From: Acanthochlamys bracteata
Taxonomy: Eukaryota > Streptophyta > Magnoliopsida > Pandanales > Velloziaceae
Assembly: GCA_019914995.1 (NCBI GenBank)
Contig: CM034145.1
Span: 5,401,262-5,465,261 of the forward strand
Direction: 5' to 3'
Length of the DNA stretch: 64,000 bases
Part shown: positions 47,970 to 61,000 of the stretch, in pieces
Layout: each line of letters opens with the position of its first letter
Numbering within the stretch: position 1 is the stretch's first letter
Notes under the pieces: model-generated
Database searches by the model: none
Seen by the model: the letters and a program-made list of their open reading frames with translations, nothing else
Told to the model about the DNA's origin: nothing
Translations under genes and position numbers: made by a program

Positions 47970-50900
47970 TCAATCCTCATCATCACCAGCATTTTCCAAA
48001 AGATAGTTTGCGGCCAATTCCTCATTCCTGTCACAGGCAAGAAATGCCTCGATGACACGCGCTCGATCAAATCCCATAGCTTCAAGCTAGAGAATTTCAG
48101 AAAGCACAATAAGCTACTGCCACAACACGATTACTTAAGATCATAAACGAAGAGAGAGCTATACCCGTGCAATTGCTTCCTGCTCAGCAGGAGTCACATT
48201 AATTGCATGTGGCATCTCCTGATCGGCTTGATCAAACAAATCTCTGATAAAAAATAATGAAGGTTTCTGAGACAAAATACTTTCACATGATTTCCAACCT
48301 GAAGAGCAACAAAAACTAAGCGTGCAGCAAAGTTGAGTGTACAGCTCTCTATTATTAACGTCAGAGCCTGAGAGACCTGTAGTTTCTGACACATTGTACA
48401 TCATAAGCTAGAAGTGTCATGAGCAACTTATAGGTCCAAAAATATTCCACCCTAGGCAACTTGAGCTCTTTGACAAGATAGCAAACCATGTCCAGAATAT
48501 AAGAAGAGCGTTCCATCAATTTTAAACTAATGGTCATTGATTACCCTTGACAACAATTACTCAATTGAATAAAGTTCCACAAGACAGAAGGGCAGATGAA
48601 AAACCATAAATCATATGGTACGACTAGGAAGCTGCATGTCTTGAAACAAAATATTACATGGCACTGTACAAGCCAAATAGCTACAGCTTAGACTCAAGAT
48701 ACAAGACGCATGCAGAAATTAAGCTTAGGAGTAACTGTACAAAAGCTTAAGCCAAAAAGGAATTCGACTACATGCCAGTCTCCAAATTTCAAGAATCATG
48801 CAACAAGATCGCAACTCAGATGTCATAGGTAAATATTTAGAAGCACTTTTGGAACAGAAGAGCTGAAAGAATAGCCTACCCTTCAACTCCCTCAACAGGT
48901 TCATTCAGTAGCTGAAGAAATTCTGCGTGATGCTCCTGAATTAATCTTAAAACATGAGGGTTCTGCCTGGCTAGTTCTTGTAGCATTGGCTGCAATAAGA
49001 AGGAGCTCTTTAAATTATTATTCAAAAATCGCAATCAAACAACTTCCGAGTGCACAAAGAACTGACCTGTAAGATTTGTGGGTTTGCCTGAACCATTGCA
49101 CGCAATGCTTGAAACTAACAAAAGAACAACACAGAAGTAGATACCACATAAATAGAGAATCCTTCAAAATGTAAGGTATGTGGGTTCTCTTCAAAATGTA
49201 ACACCCCATAATAAAAGTCATTTAACATATACTCTCAGGTATACGAGTATCAACGTACCACATAGGGGTTCTCTTTAAAAAAGGCCTGGTTACTTATGGC
49301 CAAAAAATAAACATCAGCAAATAAAACCTAAAACAGCAGCTCTAAAAATATATATGTATATATATGTACATAATATGGGTCAAGCTATAGGCACTCCCTT
49401 CACTATTCAACACTCCGGCACTCCATACAAATGAACGATCAGGATTGCATCAGAAGAGATTACTTTATTTATCGTCTTTCCTCCTCGAGTAAAATGATTG
49501 CATCAAAACTATACTTTCACTGACAACTTTACTTATTCTCTTTCCTCTTCTTATCTTAATTATTTTTTTCTTAGCTTAGTTTTTTTATTAATTTAATTTT
49601 GTTTAGTTAATCTATGACTAAAAAAAACTTTTAAAAAAAACCCTTTGCCATATACGTCCGCTAAGAGGGAAGTACTTTGAAATAATAAAAAGAAAACACC
49701 CGTGCTCTTAACGTTATAATAAAATGTAAAAATGAAAAGAAAAGTGGGCGTGCGAAAGAGAGGGGAGGTTGGGGTTGTACCGGTAGAACAATCTGCAGTC
49801 GATGCTTATCAAACATGCAAGCAGCTTAGTTAGTTAAATGCAACTTAAATTTGTTATATAGTGGGAGGGGCAACCCACAACCCATGCTTATCAAACATGC
49901 AAGCAGCTTAGTTAGCTAATGCAACTTAAAATTTTTAATACAGTGTGACCGTAGCATCATCTAACGACTCTTAAGAGTAATAACAATAAGCATAGAAGAC
50001 TTCACTCCATCCAAGATAGGCTTACCAAATAGAAAAGCCTAAAATAGACAAGAATATGAGCTCTTAGAATATCATACCTGGTGGCTATTGCGAAGAAAGT
50101 CGAGAGATCCACCTCCAGCACCTGCTCCAGCATTGGGTATTTCCTATTACATAGAAGTTTTTAAGTCAAAAAGTTATAGCCTCAAAGTTGATAGTTGAAC
50201 AAAAAGAAATGATTTAGGAGCCAGTGTTACTTCAGGAAACATATTGAGTGGAGCAGAATTTGGCAGTCCTGAAAGAGACGATGCTGCACCAGCAGCAGCT
50301 TGAGTTGCATCAGCAACTGCATCGGTAGTTTGATTTGACAAAGGACGAGCCACTGCTACAGATACTTCTGTTGACTCCGGAATACCCTGGGAAGGGAGAA
50401 ACTATCAGCACAAATTATTCATACCTTTTATGAATTCTCATAGGACATTTCAACAAGTTACATACAGAGTATAGGTATTCTACAGCGCGCTCAGGATTGT
50501 TATAAGCAGCACGCAACGCCCGTGTAACTGTATCCTTATCCCAGCTACCACCACCCATCTCCATCAATTGTTGCACAACTAACTCAAGATTTGACCCTGC
50601 TACTAGACTCGATGCTGCTTGACCATAACCATCTGATGGCACCCTGCAAATAGGAAACATACCAACAAAGCGACATGCATAAAGTAGCTGCAAATTGGTC
50701 AAATGCAGCAAAGAAACACAAGTTACAAAATGCTACAAAATTTGCAAAACTAGCATCCGCACTTTGACTTGAGCATGAAAAATGAGAAAGCTTGTCTAAT
50801 TCCCCCTTGAACTATTCAATATATTCTGGTTTGGGAGCATATGCCCATGATACCCAGTTTATATCCCAAGAAAACCAATGATGCATGAGTAATGAAGAAA

Positions 50901-53226
50901 AGAAAACCCAAAAGAAATCTAATCTCAGATTACAGATGTTGCAAGTTTGCCTGCCTAGTGAATTTTCAAGCAAATATACACAATAGGACATTGCACGTCA
51001 AAATGCATTTGCAGATTGTAAGTGACCTTGATATACTTTATCAAGTTCCAGCATACTAATTACACAGTATGCAAGAGGCAACCAGGAAATATCAAGTCAT
51101 TCAAAATCCTTTATGGATTTGGTCAATATTGGATAACTATGAATTAGTAACAAGTATATTGACAGTGAATCAAGATATCCCAAGAGACCTCCAACTGAAA
51201 AGAAACCTACTCCGTTCTTCCCCCACTAGTTGAATTTGCAGGAATTGGAGTTTGCGGAGGGGAATCTGTGGCTGTTGGTTGAGGTCCTGGCTGCGTTGCA
51301 GGTTGTTGGGCAGGCTGAGGAGCCAGAGTAGTAGAACTGGCCCCAGTAGCACCGGGCTTAGTCTGAATATAAATAGCAAAAAACAAGAGATGTATTTAAG
51401 AAACCTGATTGGAAACATTATGCTAATTTTACAATGAAGCAGAAAATAACTACAATGTGCAGATGCAGCTTATAACTACTGTATACATCATAAGGAGAGT
51501 TGATATAAGCATGTCAGAAGCCTCACATACAACAACGATCAGCAAAAGTCTCTATAATCAAACTTTTTGAGGTTGTCTTAGATAGAAGAGGAGGTTCACA
51601 AAATCATACTTGAAATCAGTATAGCCAGAAAGAAATGGGATGAGGATCAGTTGTATCAGCCAGACGAGTTTGATTGGATCGGTGGCACAAATTTAACCCA
51701 AACTAGAAAAAGAAAATCATGAAAGAATCAAATGAGAAGAGTAGAATACTAGTTTTCATATTTGATTATGGGAAATATTATTGAGATCAATACAGTAAAT
51801 TTCATAATGTCCAAATTTTCTATATATGTCTAGGACAATCTGTTATGGTAACTTAGCCTTATTTGAATATGTCTTTTTAAGCCATACAAATAGCTTATAA
51901 CAAATAATAGATCAATCATATACTAAGTAGTGCAAATGATGAATACACCATATAAAACTTAATGAAACCTATATTGACCAACAAGATCAAGAGCGGGATA
52001 GGAAACACCTTACTGAGCATGACAACAAGAAAGCCATCTTCAGAGACTTGATTTTCCTCCAAGGTGCTTTCATCTTTCAGAACCTTGCCACTGTGAATCA
52101 ATAACTGCTGTCCCCAAGGATAATTATCTTTACCTTGCAATGCTTCAATGTTTTTCTTAACAGCCATGATCTACAAAAGGAGCAAATAATTTCAATAAAT
52201 GCAGGCTAATAAGTATGAATGCACTAAACTCACTGTCAGTAAAACACCAGCTGGAAAATGCTTGCTCTTCACACCCTCAAACAATTTCCCCTTTCAAACA
52301 CAAAACTGATACTGTTAACACACTATTATGGAAAAGAATTGCCACATTCTAAATCCTACAAAACAAGATGGCTGAAAGAGGAGTGCAGTCTTAAGGGCAT
52401 AAGTCATGTCAGTTCAGATGAGAAGTTAAATATAAGGTCCACAGGAGTCGAGAGGTTTTGCATATTCGTTAAAGTCATAGACAAAGGATCCTTAAAATTC
52501 ACAAGAAAGAGATTCAACTTGCAGGGATTGGAAAAAGCTCAATGAAAAACATAAAGAGTCTCTTAGATATATCCACAACACAGGACAAAGTGTATATCCA
52601 AGAATCTAGTTAATTATGCAAACCAGAATAACTGGTTTTCTTATGTAAATCCTGCGAGTACGTAGACGAATTTCTGATCAGCTACAGAGGGTACCAAGAA
52701 ACTTTTTCTTGTCAGCTATAAACTTTCTTGGCTAAAGTAATCCTCAAGGTAATACATTATCTGTCAAATTTCACTTTACTATGTCAACACAACGCATACT
52801 ACAAGCTTTCCTGAGTCGAACAATTCTCTGCCATTAAGATTTCAAAGATTTAATTGTAGTAATTAACTTTACAACTAATGCAGGTTATCTAAGTAAGAAT
52901 ACAGAAGGTCAATTTCACCTCAACATTTCCAATCATTACTGCGATCAAACTCCACAGCATTCAATCAAAGTTCAATTTTTTTTAAAAAAGGACACATTAA
53001 TCCTCTAATATACCCAAAAAGTAAAATTACCGAAAAATACTTCCATCTCTGAAAAATCAGTGAAACCCAAGAAATTTTCATAAAAATCAGTAAAAATAGG
53101 GAAACTCATAATGAATCAAAACAAACAGATTGAAAAAACAACGGATCAATGAGAACTCACCGTGTCTGTTGGTTGGACAGCGATCTCGAAGTGGGTGCCC
53201 TTAAGAGTCTTCACCGTTAGCTTCAT
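47970..53226 (-). CDS. RAD23: RAD23 ubiquitin receptor (UBL-UBA protein)
   Basis: 377 residues from exons 53226-53161, 52170-52009, 51362-51211, 50643-50466, 50386-50231, 50143-50078, 49114-49067, 48989-48880, 48243-48165 and 48086-47970, all in frame. An N-terminal ubiquitin-like domain ([17 protein letters not shown]...) covers about 1-76. A Pro/Gln/Thr-rich linker follows. UBA1 ([20 protein letters not shown]) is at about 142-184, the XPC-binding region ([20 protein letters not shown]) at about 258-310, and UBA2 ([20 protein letters not shown]) near the C-terminus. RAD23 shuttles ubiquitinated substrates to the 26S proteasome and stabilises XPC/RAD4 in nucleotide excision repair. The length fits the shorter RAD23A/B class better than C/D. 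Confidence 0.94.
49802..49944. repeat. direct repeat pair in RAD23 intron 6
   Basis: Two copies of a unit of about 62 bases (49802-49863 and 49884-49944) share ATGCTTATCAAACATGCAAG and the following AGCTTAGTTAG. They are separated by about 20 GC-richer bases. The surrounding 49370-49990 differs in texture from the rest of the intron and may be an old insertion. Confidence 0.75.
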
Positions 53227-55508
53227 GTCTGTTCTCAATCTGGCAAAACTAAACTTCGACTTTTGTTGATTGATATCGAAATAGAACAACAACAACAGCG
53301 ATCGAAAACAACAACAAAGAAGAAAACCCTAGCGAGAGGGACAGAGAGGTATTGGCTTTGCGAATTCAGATCGAAGAGAGGGAAGCGGTTTCAGTGAAGT
53401 TGGTGGGGATGGTTTCTAGGGATATTTTGGGAAGACATGACAAATTTTGTAAAAATTAACTGAATTTAGCGAAAAATTAATAATATTTTTTAAAAATAAA
53501 TTGAAAATATAATTTAATTTTTACATTTTAATTATTTATTGAAGTAGGTGAGAAGTAAATTTAGTTTTTATATTTTAATTTTATATAGAATTCCTTATAT
53601 TTTGATGTGAAGTGATTTCTGAATGTTTTATTACATATACGCGATTGAAATTCTAATTCTAGCTAAAGAAACTAAAATTAGGGGCATTTCAAATTAACTT
53701 TAGTTTTTGAAGTCATGAGATATGCAGTGGTGTACAGTGTACTGAAGTTAATAGGCCGGTCTGTGGGATTTTCTTATAATTTCCTAGGCCCAAATGTTCC
53801 TATTTAAACTATTAATTTAGGCCCAAACTACAGAGTCTCTGTAGAAAAAAGCTTTGGAATTAAGGCCCAAATTGCATACTAATTGATTTTGGAAATTTTA
53901 GGATTATTTTTGAAGTAAAATGTAACTGATTCAGCAATATATTGACAATCAATTTAGGGTGCGTTTTTTACACCCAGAAGTCACTTCTTTTTTATTGATA
54001 AGTTACTTTTAACTCACTTTTTATTACAAAAGAACATAAAAAATCACTTCATTTTTCAATACAGAAGAACACATCACTTTTAATAATACTATTTCTAACA
54101 ACTCACTTTTAAAAAACTCACTCTCAAAAGCAAAAAAACACACCCTTAGAGTACATGTAATTTCATGATTTAAAAATATATTTTATCTTTTTAAAAATAA
54201 GTTTGATTTTTTATTTAAAAAATATAAAATAATATATGTACATATAAAACTTTTTATTATTTTTATAAAAAAAACTAAAATATTATAAAAAATAAATTTA
54301 TTTAAATAAAATATTTTTATAGTAGCATGCTAGGCTAAATGGTGGCTCTTGCCAGGTGTTGTTGTAGCTAGAAGGCACGAGTAACCCTCACCTGCAATTC
54401 GAGAGACTTTCTTTCACTAGTAAAAGTGGGAATAGAATAAGCATCGTTAATTTCTCTGGGGGTGGGAAATTACATATTCATATGATACATAAGCTCAAAC
54501 CCCACTAGCTAGAAGCTCCTAAATATTCTATATTCTCAAAATTCCCTAAGAATATAATCCATTGAAGAACTTGAATTATATAGGAAATACTGATTCTATT
54601 CTGTTGTTATATTCATTGGTACGAAAAACCGGCCAAATTCATTGTATTTGTAGTTACAAATTAGGAATCAAGACTTGTTGCAGAGTTTGGATTAATGAAT
54701 CAAAATAATTTTGATGGTGAAAGTTGTTGATGATAATGAATGACTAGTGAATCAAAAGAATTTTGAACTTCTCTAGAGTACTATATGCTCATGTGGATAA
54801 CATAAGCTTTGTGTTGCATAGATTCACTCATTCTCTTTGTTGTGCTTTTCTCAAGTTGTTTGTTACCTTAATCTTTAAAAACTTATAGTAAAGGTATTAA
54901 ATATAGAGCTCGTTTGTCATTTATGTTTTAAATATAGAGCTCGTTTTGCAGTACATTTAATGAACGTTTTGTATTTTTACATAATTCATTTAAAATTTTA
55001 AAATATATAAAAAAAATTTATATATCGGTAAAAAAAATTTTAAAAAATAAAATAAAACTTATTTTTTAAAATACTCTTTATTTAAAGAATTCATAAGCAC
55101 TTCTAAACGTCTTCATAATCAAAAACAAAATATCATTTCCAACTTAATTTTAATTACAATATCTACAAAAATTCAAACCTTTTTTTTTTTTTTGAGAATT
55201 CACTTTTTTTAAATTTATTTCAGTGCAACCAAATGAGCTCCAAATATCCAAACAACAAGTGATTCCTATGCGGTGGTTGGGGTATTGGAAACAAGATCAA
55301 CAAGAACAAATTTGAATTTGGAATAATAATAGAATAAAAAAATTTTGTATCGTAAAAATTAAGGCAAGTTTCATCAAGTTGTCCACACACACTACAATAT
55401 TCCTCTTCTATAAATATAAATACTCATCAAACTCCCTCCTATATACGTACCATTGTTTCCATTGATCAACGACAACTTCTAGCTAATCTTATTTCAGAAA
55501 ACCTTTGC
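53227..55508. other. intergenic region between divergent genes
   Basis: 53227-53400 is the RAD23 5' leader and core promoter. The rest is AT-rich. It contains a 189-bp MITE (53957-54145) and a short direct repeat of AATATAGAGCTCGTTT near 54900 and 54932. A TATAAATATAAATA stretch at about 55410 may be the core promoter of the gene starting at 55509. Confidence 0.5.
53957..54145. mobile_element. TTA-flanked Tourist-like MITE
   Basis: A 189-bp element with ends GGGTGCGTTTTTT and, reverse-complemented, GGGTGTGTTTTTT. TTA duplications flank it at 53954-53956 and 54146-54148. The interior is AT-rich with repeated CACTTTT/ACTTTTAA motifs and has no ORF. End structure and TTA target site match the PIF/Harbinger Tourist class. 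Confidence 0.82.
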
Positions 55509-58073
55509 ATGCAAGTCATGAAGATCCAAACAGTTGAAGGAGAGATGGAGAAGAAGATGAGCAACAAGAAGTATGCATTATTTCTTGCAGCAAGAGATTC
55601 AGAGTACGTGAAAAAAATCTATGGAGGGTACTTCAACGTGTTTGTTGACGCATTCGGAGATGAAGGTGAAGACTGGGACTTGTTTAGAGTCGTCGACGAT
55701 GAGTTCCCGGAGACGGAAGAACTTGAAAAGTACGATGGGTTTGTTGTTAGTGGAAGTCCTTATGATGCTTACGGTGATGAACAGTGGATACTGAAGCTGT
55801 GCTCTTTGCTTCGGTCACTTGATGCCATGAAGAAGAGGGTTCTTGGCATTTGCTTCGGTCACCAAGTAAGCCCTCTCGGTTCATCCGCTTTCTTTTTTTT
55901 TTTTGGGAACTAGTTTTCAACGTCAGTAATTTATACGATGAGTTTTATAGACAGTGGTCTTTGACTTGGCTTATCAAAAAAATAGTTTTTTCATTTTTAA
56001 TTTTATATTTTTTTAATATATATTTTATAAATATTTAAAAATTTTATATAAATATTTAAAAAATATAAAAAATTTTACTTAATAAAATTTTTTTATTACA
56101 TATTTTTATTATTTTTTAAAAATAAAAAATATAAAACTATTTATATTTAAAAAAAATTTATTTCAACGGTATTCTTAAACGTTCCTTAGCAAATATGAGA
56201 TTAGTAAATGGCTTGAAACATTAAGCACCGCAAATCAGAATCTAGAATAGCCCAACTCAATGTGCTGCTACTAGTAATTTTTATGTTAATTAATCTGATT
56301 TTTTATTTGGGCATTATTTATAAACACCTTCATTACTAAAAATTATGTGACTAATATGAAATTCACTCGAACTTTTTTATCATTTAGGCACTAATTTGAA
56401 TCTAATCTATTTTTTTTTTGAGGCACAAAAAGTTCTAATTGGCAATTAGAAGATTTTAAAGCTGTTTTTTCATTTTGTTGGATTAGCAGGTGTTGTGCAG
56501 GGCATTAGGAGGAAAAGTTGGAAAAGCGGAGAGCGGATGGGATATAGGAGTTCGAAAAATAATTATTCTCGTGAATAACTTATCATCGAGGTTCAATATG
56601 ATCCATGATTTTGAAGAAGTTCCTTCCTTTGCTTCCATTATCGAATGCCATAGAGATGAGGCGAGTAAAAAAAAAAAAAAAATTCAACTTTTTGTTATTT
56701 ATAAGATGGTTTTTTGGTACAAGCTTTTGCACCGTACGTAGATTGTGTCTAAAGAGATACAACATTAGGAAAAGTCAATTCAAAATAAAATTTTCACTTA
56801 AGCAGTCTGGCTCATGAATTATAAAGCTTAATATAATTTAAAATTTTAAACTAGTGGATTTAGAATCTAATATATGGACCGTCATTTTTTTTTTCATTTG
56901 AGATTAATCTAATTTATTCTTTACTCCTTTAAAGATGAGTAACTTATATTTTTTTTTCTCATCTGAAACCGTCATTAAGCACTGGGAGTTTTTAGAGCCC
57001 AATTTGTACTGAATTATCACTTACCATGCAGATTTAATAAAAATCATAACTAGTTCATCATATTATTAATAAGAGCCGCAACTTACAACGGTCGCTTAGG
57101 AGTCCAACCAAACTATCGCCTCTAATATCATTTGTTTGGAATATACGATACCGAAAAAGTCAATCTAAAATAAGAATTTCATGATCCGCCCATATATTAT
57201 AAAGCCTAATAAACTCAAAAACTTCAGCCAATGGATCCACAAACTTTTTACTATATGGACCATATTTCAACTTGTCTTCTCCATATAGAAGTAAGTTGAT
57301 TCATTCTTTATACTCAACAAAGTATTGGTAAATTTTTTTTTAATAGAATATCTTTTGTAACAATTTAACATACATAGGTATGGGAAGTTCCTATCCGAGC
57401 AGAAGTGATTGCATTTTCAGAGAAGACGGGTGTCGAAATGTTCGCAATCGGAGAACATATTCTTGGTATTCAAGGTCATCCAGAGTACACAAAAGATATA
57501 CTCTGCAATCTAATCGATCGTCTAAACGATATGAACTCCATTAACGTAAGTATAACGATATTGCTCAACTACATGAATTCCTTTTAGCTCAACTACATGA
57601 ATTCCTTTTAGGGCGTCTTTCAAACGTCCGTAATTTCACTTTTTTCTACCAGATTTTGAATTCTAAACAGTTTATATATTTCAATTACACAAAAATTTAG
57701 AATTCTATTTTTACATTAAAATTCTAGTTCTAACTTTCTTATTTGCACACTTTTTAATACAATTATATCATTCAATTTTCAACACATTTTTAAAGACTAT
57801 TGAAACACAACACTAAACTCCACTTTCATTTTATTTTTCAAAAAACTCTACTTCTTACTTTTTACTTTTACGAAATTCAGTTACGGACATTTGAAACACG
57901 TTTTCTTTACATCTAATTATGAATTTTTTCATTATATTTTTTTGGGAATGTAGGAGGAATTTGCAAATGAAGCTAAAGAAAAAGTGGAAGCAAGTGAACC
58001 AGATAGGAAATTTTGGAAGAAGATGTGCAAGGCATTTCTGAAAAGGAAGATAACTGATTTGCTAGATAGCTAG
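55509..58073 (+). CDS. gamma-glutamyl-peptidase-like class I glutamine amidotransferase
   Basis: 271 residues from exons 55509-55865, 56490-56660, 57378-57545 and 57954-58073. It is a stand-alone class I GATase fold with catalytic Cys115 in GICFGHQ, and His210 and Glu212 in GIQGHPEY. The N-terminal core is [20 protein letters not shown], and [16 protein letters not shown] supplies the oxyanion region. Arabidopsis relatives (GGP1/3) remove gamma-glutamate from glutathione conjugates in glucosinolate and camalexin synthesis; in other plants the substrate is more generally gamma-glutamyl peptides. The in-frame Met at 55518 is an alternative start. Intron 2 has a GC donor (GAG|GCGAGT). Confidence 0.88.
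57563..57610. repeat. two-copy 24-base tandem duplication
   Basis: A 24-base unit containing CAACTACATGAATTCC is present twice head-to-tail without mismatch in intron 3 of the GGP-like gene, just after the donor of exon 3. The perfect identity suggests a recent slippage or repair event. Confidence 0.9.
57611..57903. mobile_element. probable MITE in GGP-like intron 3
   Basis: The left end CGTCTTTCAAACGTCCGTAA and the right end, reverse-complemented CGTGTTTCAAATGTCCGTAA, form an inverted repeat of about 20 bases around a non-coding AT-rich core of about 290 bp. The exact boundaries and target duplication are unclear. The superfamily is undetermined. Confidence 0.75.
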
Positions 58074-61000
58074 TTAGTACTTGAGACTTTTTACCAAGGT
58101 AGTAATAAGGCAGAAGTGCTGCTTATTGAGATGTTAATATCTGTTGCAAGGTTTTGCTTTGATGATGGTGGTGATGAGAAAACATATTATTATAATTAGA
58201 CTTTGCACTTGCTCCTTGTTATCTTTTAGTTGCACTATTTTAGAAATGTATTTTTATTTTATTTTATTTATTTATTTAAAATAATAATGATTATAAAAAA
58301 CAATGAAATTTTATAAAATAAAATTTTTTTATATTTTTTAAATATTTAAATAAATTCTATAAAATATTAAAAAAATTTATTAAAAATATAAAATAAAATA
58401 GAGCTTTTTGAAACGCTATAAACACACTGGTAAACGCGATCTTAAACAAAAAGTTGCACTCGCTTATGTGAGGATTTTCAATTTGGGCTTAGTTATTTAT
58501 CAAAATATAATCAAAAATAAAAATTTTAAAAATTAAATTCATAAAATAAAATATAAATATTATTAAAAATATTTTGAATGAAGTAGATAAGTTTTTTATG
58601 TTGTTGCGTGTAAAAGACTAATTAGACACCGATTGGCCGTGCATTTTTTGCAACTTTTAGTGTCAACTTTTAATTTTAAATTTTTAATATATTTTTTCTA
58701 ATATTTAAAAAATTTTATGAAGTAATAAATTTGTACTATTTATTTTATAATATTTAAGTTAAACAAAACTCGATTTCAAAAAAATTTTAAAACTCTTCCA
58801 CCAGAGTATTTTTCAGCTGCTTTTCTATCTTTATTTCTTTTTATCTTTTATTTCTCAATATTTTTAATAATATTATAAATTAAAAAACATATTAAATAAA
58901 TTTTTAGAAAGTAATATATAATTATGTAACTGAAAAAAGTTGAAAAAAATAGTTTAATTTTAGCAATCCTAAATGACTTCTAATAAATTTGAGGTATTTG
59001 GTCTATTAGCTTTCTTGGATTCAAGAGCTTGCGTATCTATCTATCTATCCATCTATCTATAATGCCATTATGAAAACATGCATACCCATTTTATTTTGTT
59101 TTTAACTTCTTCTAAATTTGTTTTCTCTTTCTTTTCTTTGTTATAGATTACTAGAGTTTTTCCTTGAAACTTTTTTGTCACCGAAAACTCAACACTATTC
59201 CGAGCAGCTTGTTAGAAGCCTTTACAGAGATGTTTCAAGCAGGGCAGGCAATTCATTCATTGATTTAGATTGGTTTTCTCACCTGCAAAAGCCAATAAAA
59301 GAGGGAGAGCTAGAAGAAGAAGCCAAAAACAAATTAACGCATCAATCAAACCGTTTCTATCAAGTGATAGATTAAGAAACAGAAAAAAACAAGAAGAAAA
59401 TTTTCTTGTTTCTTTTTCTTCAGATCATCAAAACAAACAAGAACAAAGATACAACAACAGAAATCTCACCTTGCTGGATATAATAGAACAGGTTTCAGTA
59501 GTAGAGCCATTACTACAACAACAACAAGATATCAAATACAAGATCAAAGATCAAAGAAGACAAACAAGAAACGAATTTATATGCAAGGACAAAAGAAAAA
59601 AAAAGAAGAGGGAAAGAATAGAAGAAAAGAAGTGATTGAGCCAATTTTGCCAATATCAAACAAAAGATGGAGTCTTTCTTCAATCTCCTCCGTCACCACC
59701 ACAACCGCTGTCTTTCCGCCGCCGCCGCAGTATCGCTGCCACCATTTCTTCTACTGGGCTTCAAGAAAACAAAATGCTTGCTTGGTATTTTAGTTGATCT
59801 CAAAAGCTCGATGAGTCTTCACCTCTTTTCTTTCTCTTCTTCTTCCATTGACGGTCAGAAGAAATCTTTCTTCATTTCTTTGCTTTCTTCTTCTTTCTCT
59901 TTCTTTCATAAGCAATGAAGCAAGCAAGCAGTACTCCAGCAGTAGAAAAAGCCGAAGTAGAGAAGAGGTAATAAAAGCTGGGTAACAAAATCTTTGCCGC
60001 AAGTAATAAATCCACTCTTTCTTTCCAATTTTTATTTTTACCACAAACTTTTTCCCAAATTGATAAATCAATCAAATGAGATTATGAGAAATGAATGCTC
60101 TACAGCAACACAACACAACATACTTCTTTCCATTTATAACCCTTGTACTTTGATATAATAAAGGGGTAAATTTGGAAAAAATAAATAACAGAGTTCGAGA
60201 AATGGTAATGTGAAATAAAGATTTGATCCCTGTTCTTCGATTTGGTTTTCTTGATCAAGCTGCTAAGCTTCTGCATTGTGTTTTGCTTTGATTGACGAAA
60301 CCTACTTTGAAGAATCAGAGTTTGTATCTTTTCTTGTTTCTAGATTTGCTTGTAATCTGCATGATAGGATGCATTCAAAAATGAAATGAAGTGAGTGAGT
60401 AGTTCTGTTGAAGAACAGGGTAACTAAACTGTTTGGAATGGGTTTCTTTGTTTTATGCTGTTCTTCAAGGTTTGCATGGTGTATAATGGCAGCAACGAGC
60501 AGTGTTGCAGCAGAAGCTGAGAAGCAGCAGAAGAAAAGCCAGAAGCAGCAGCAGCAGCAGTTCCCATGTGAGCCAAAAAAACAAAAAGCTCCAAACTCCA
60601 ACACATTGCATTGGACCATCAACACACTATCCAACACAGATGACTAAAATTTTCAAAAGCTTTTTGTAGTAGTGCCATAATAAGCTGATGTGGATAACAA
60701 TAAGCTAAGAGAAGAGTTTCAAGACAAGATTAAAGTAAGCAACACAGAGATTAGAGACATGAACTTGGAATGTTTTGAAGACAACAAAACAATGTTCAAC
60801 AAATCCAAGAAGAAAACAACAACATATAAACACTATCTAGTACTTTTGTACTACTGTCTTTGATGCATATGAAGATTCAAGTTTTGTGCTTTAGAAAAGT
60901 TGCAGATATCATGGCATGAAAACTTCGAGTGGTCAGATCAAATTACTACTGTTCACATGATGACAACATAATAGAATGAAAATGAATATGGGGAAAAAGC

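Noticed and set aside
60302-60637. Minus-strand ORF of 111 codons with a Cys run
   Set aside because: The Cys run comes from CTG/CAG-type repeats read in another frame; no domain, start context or homologue supports it.
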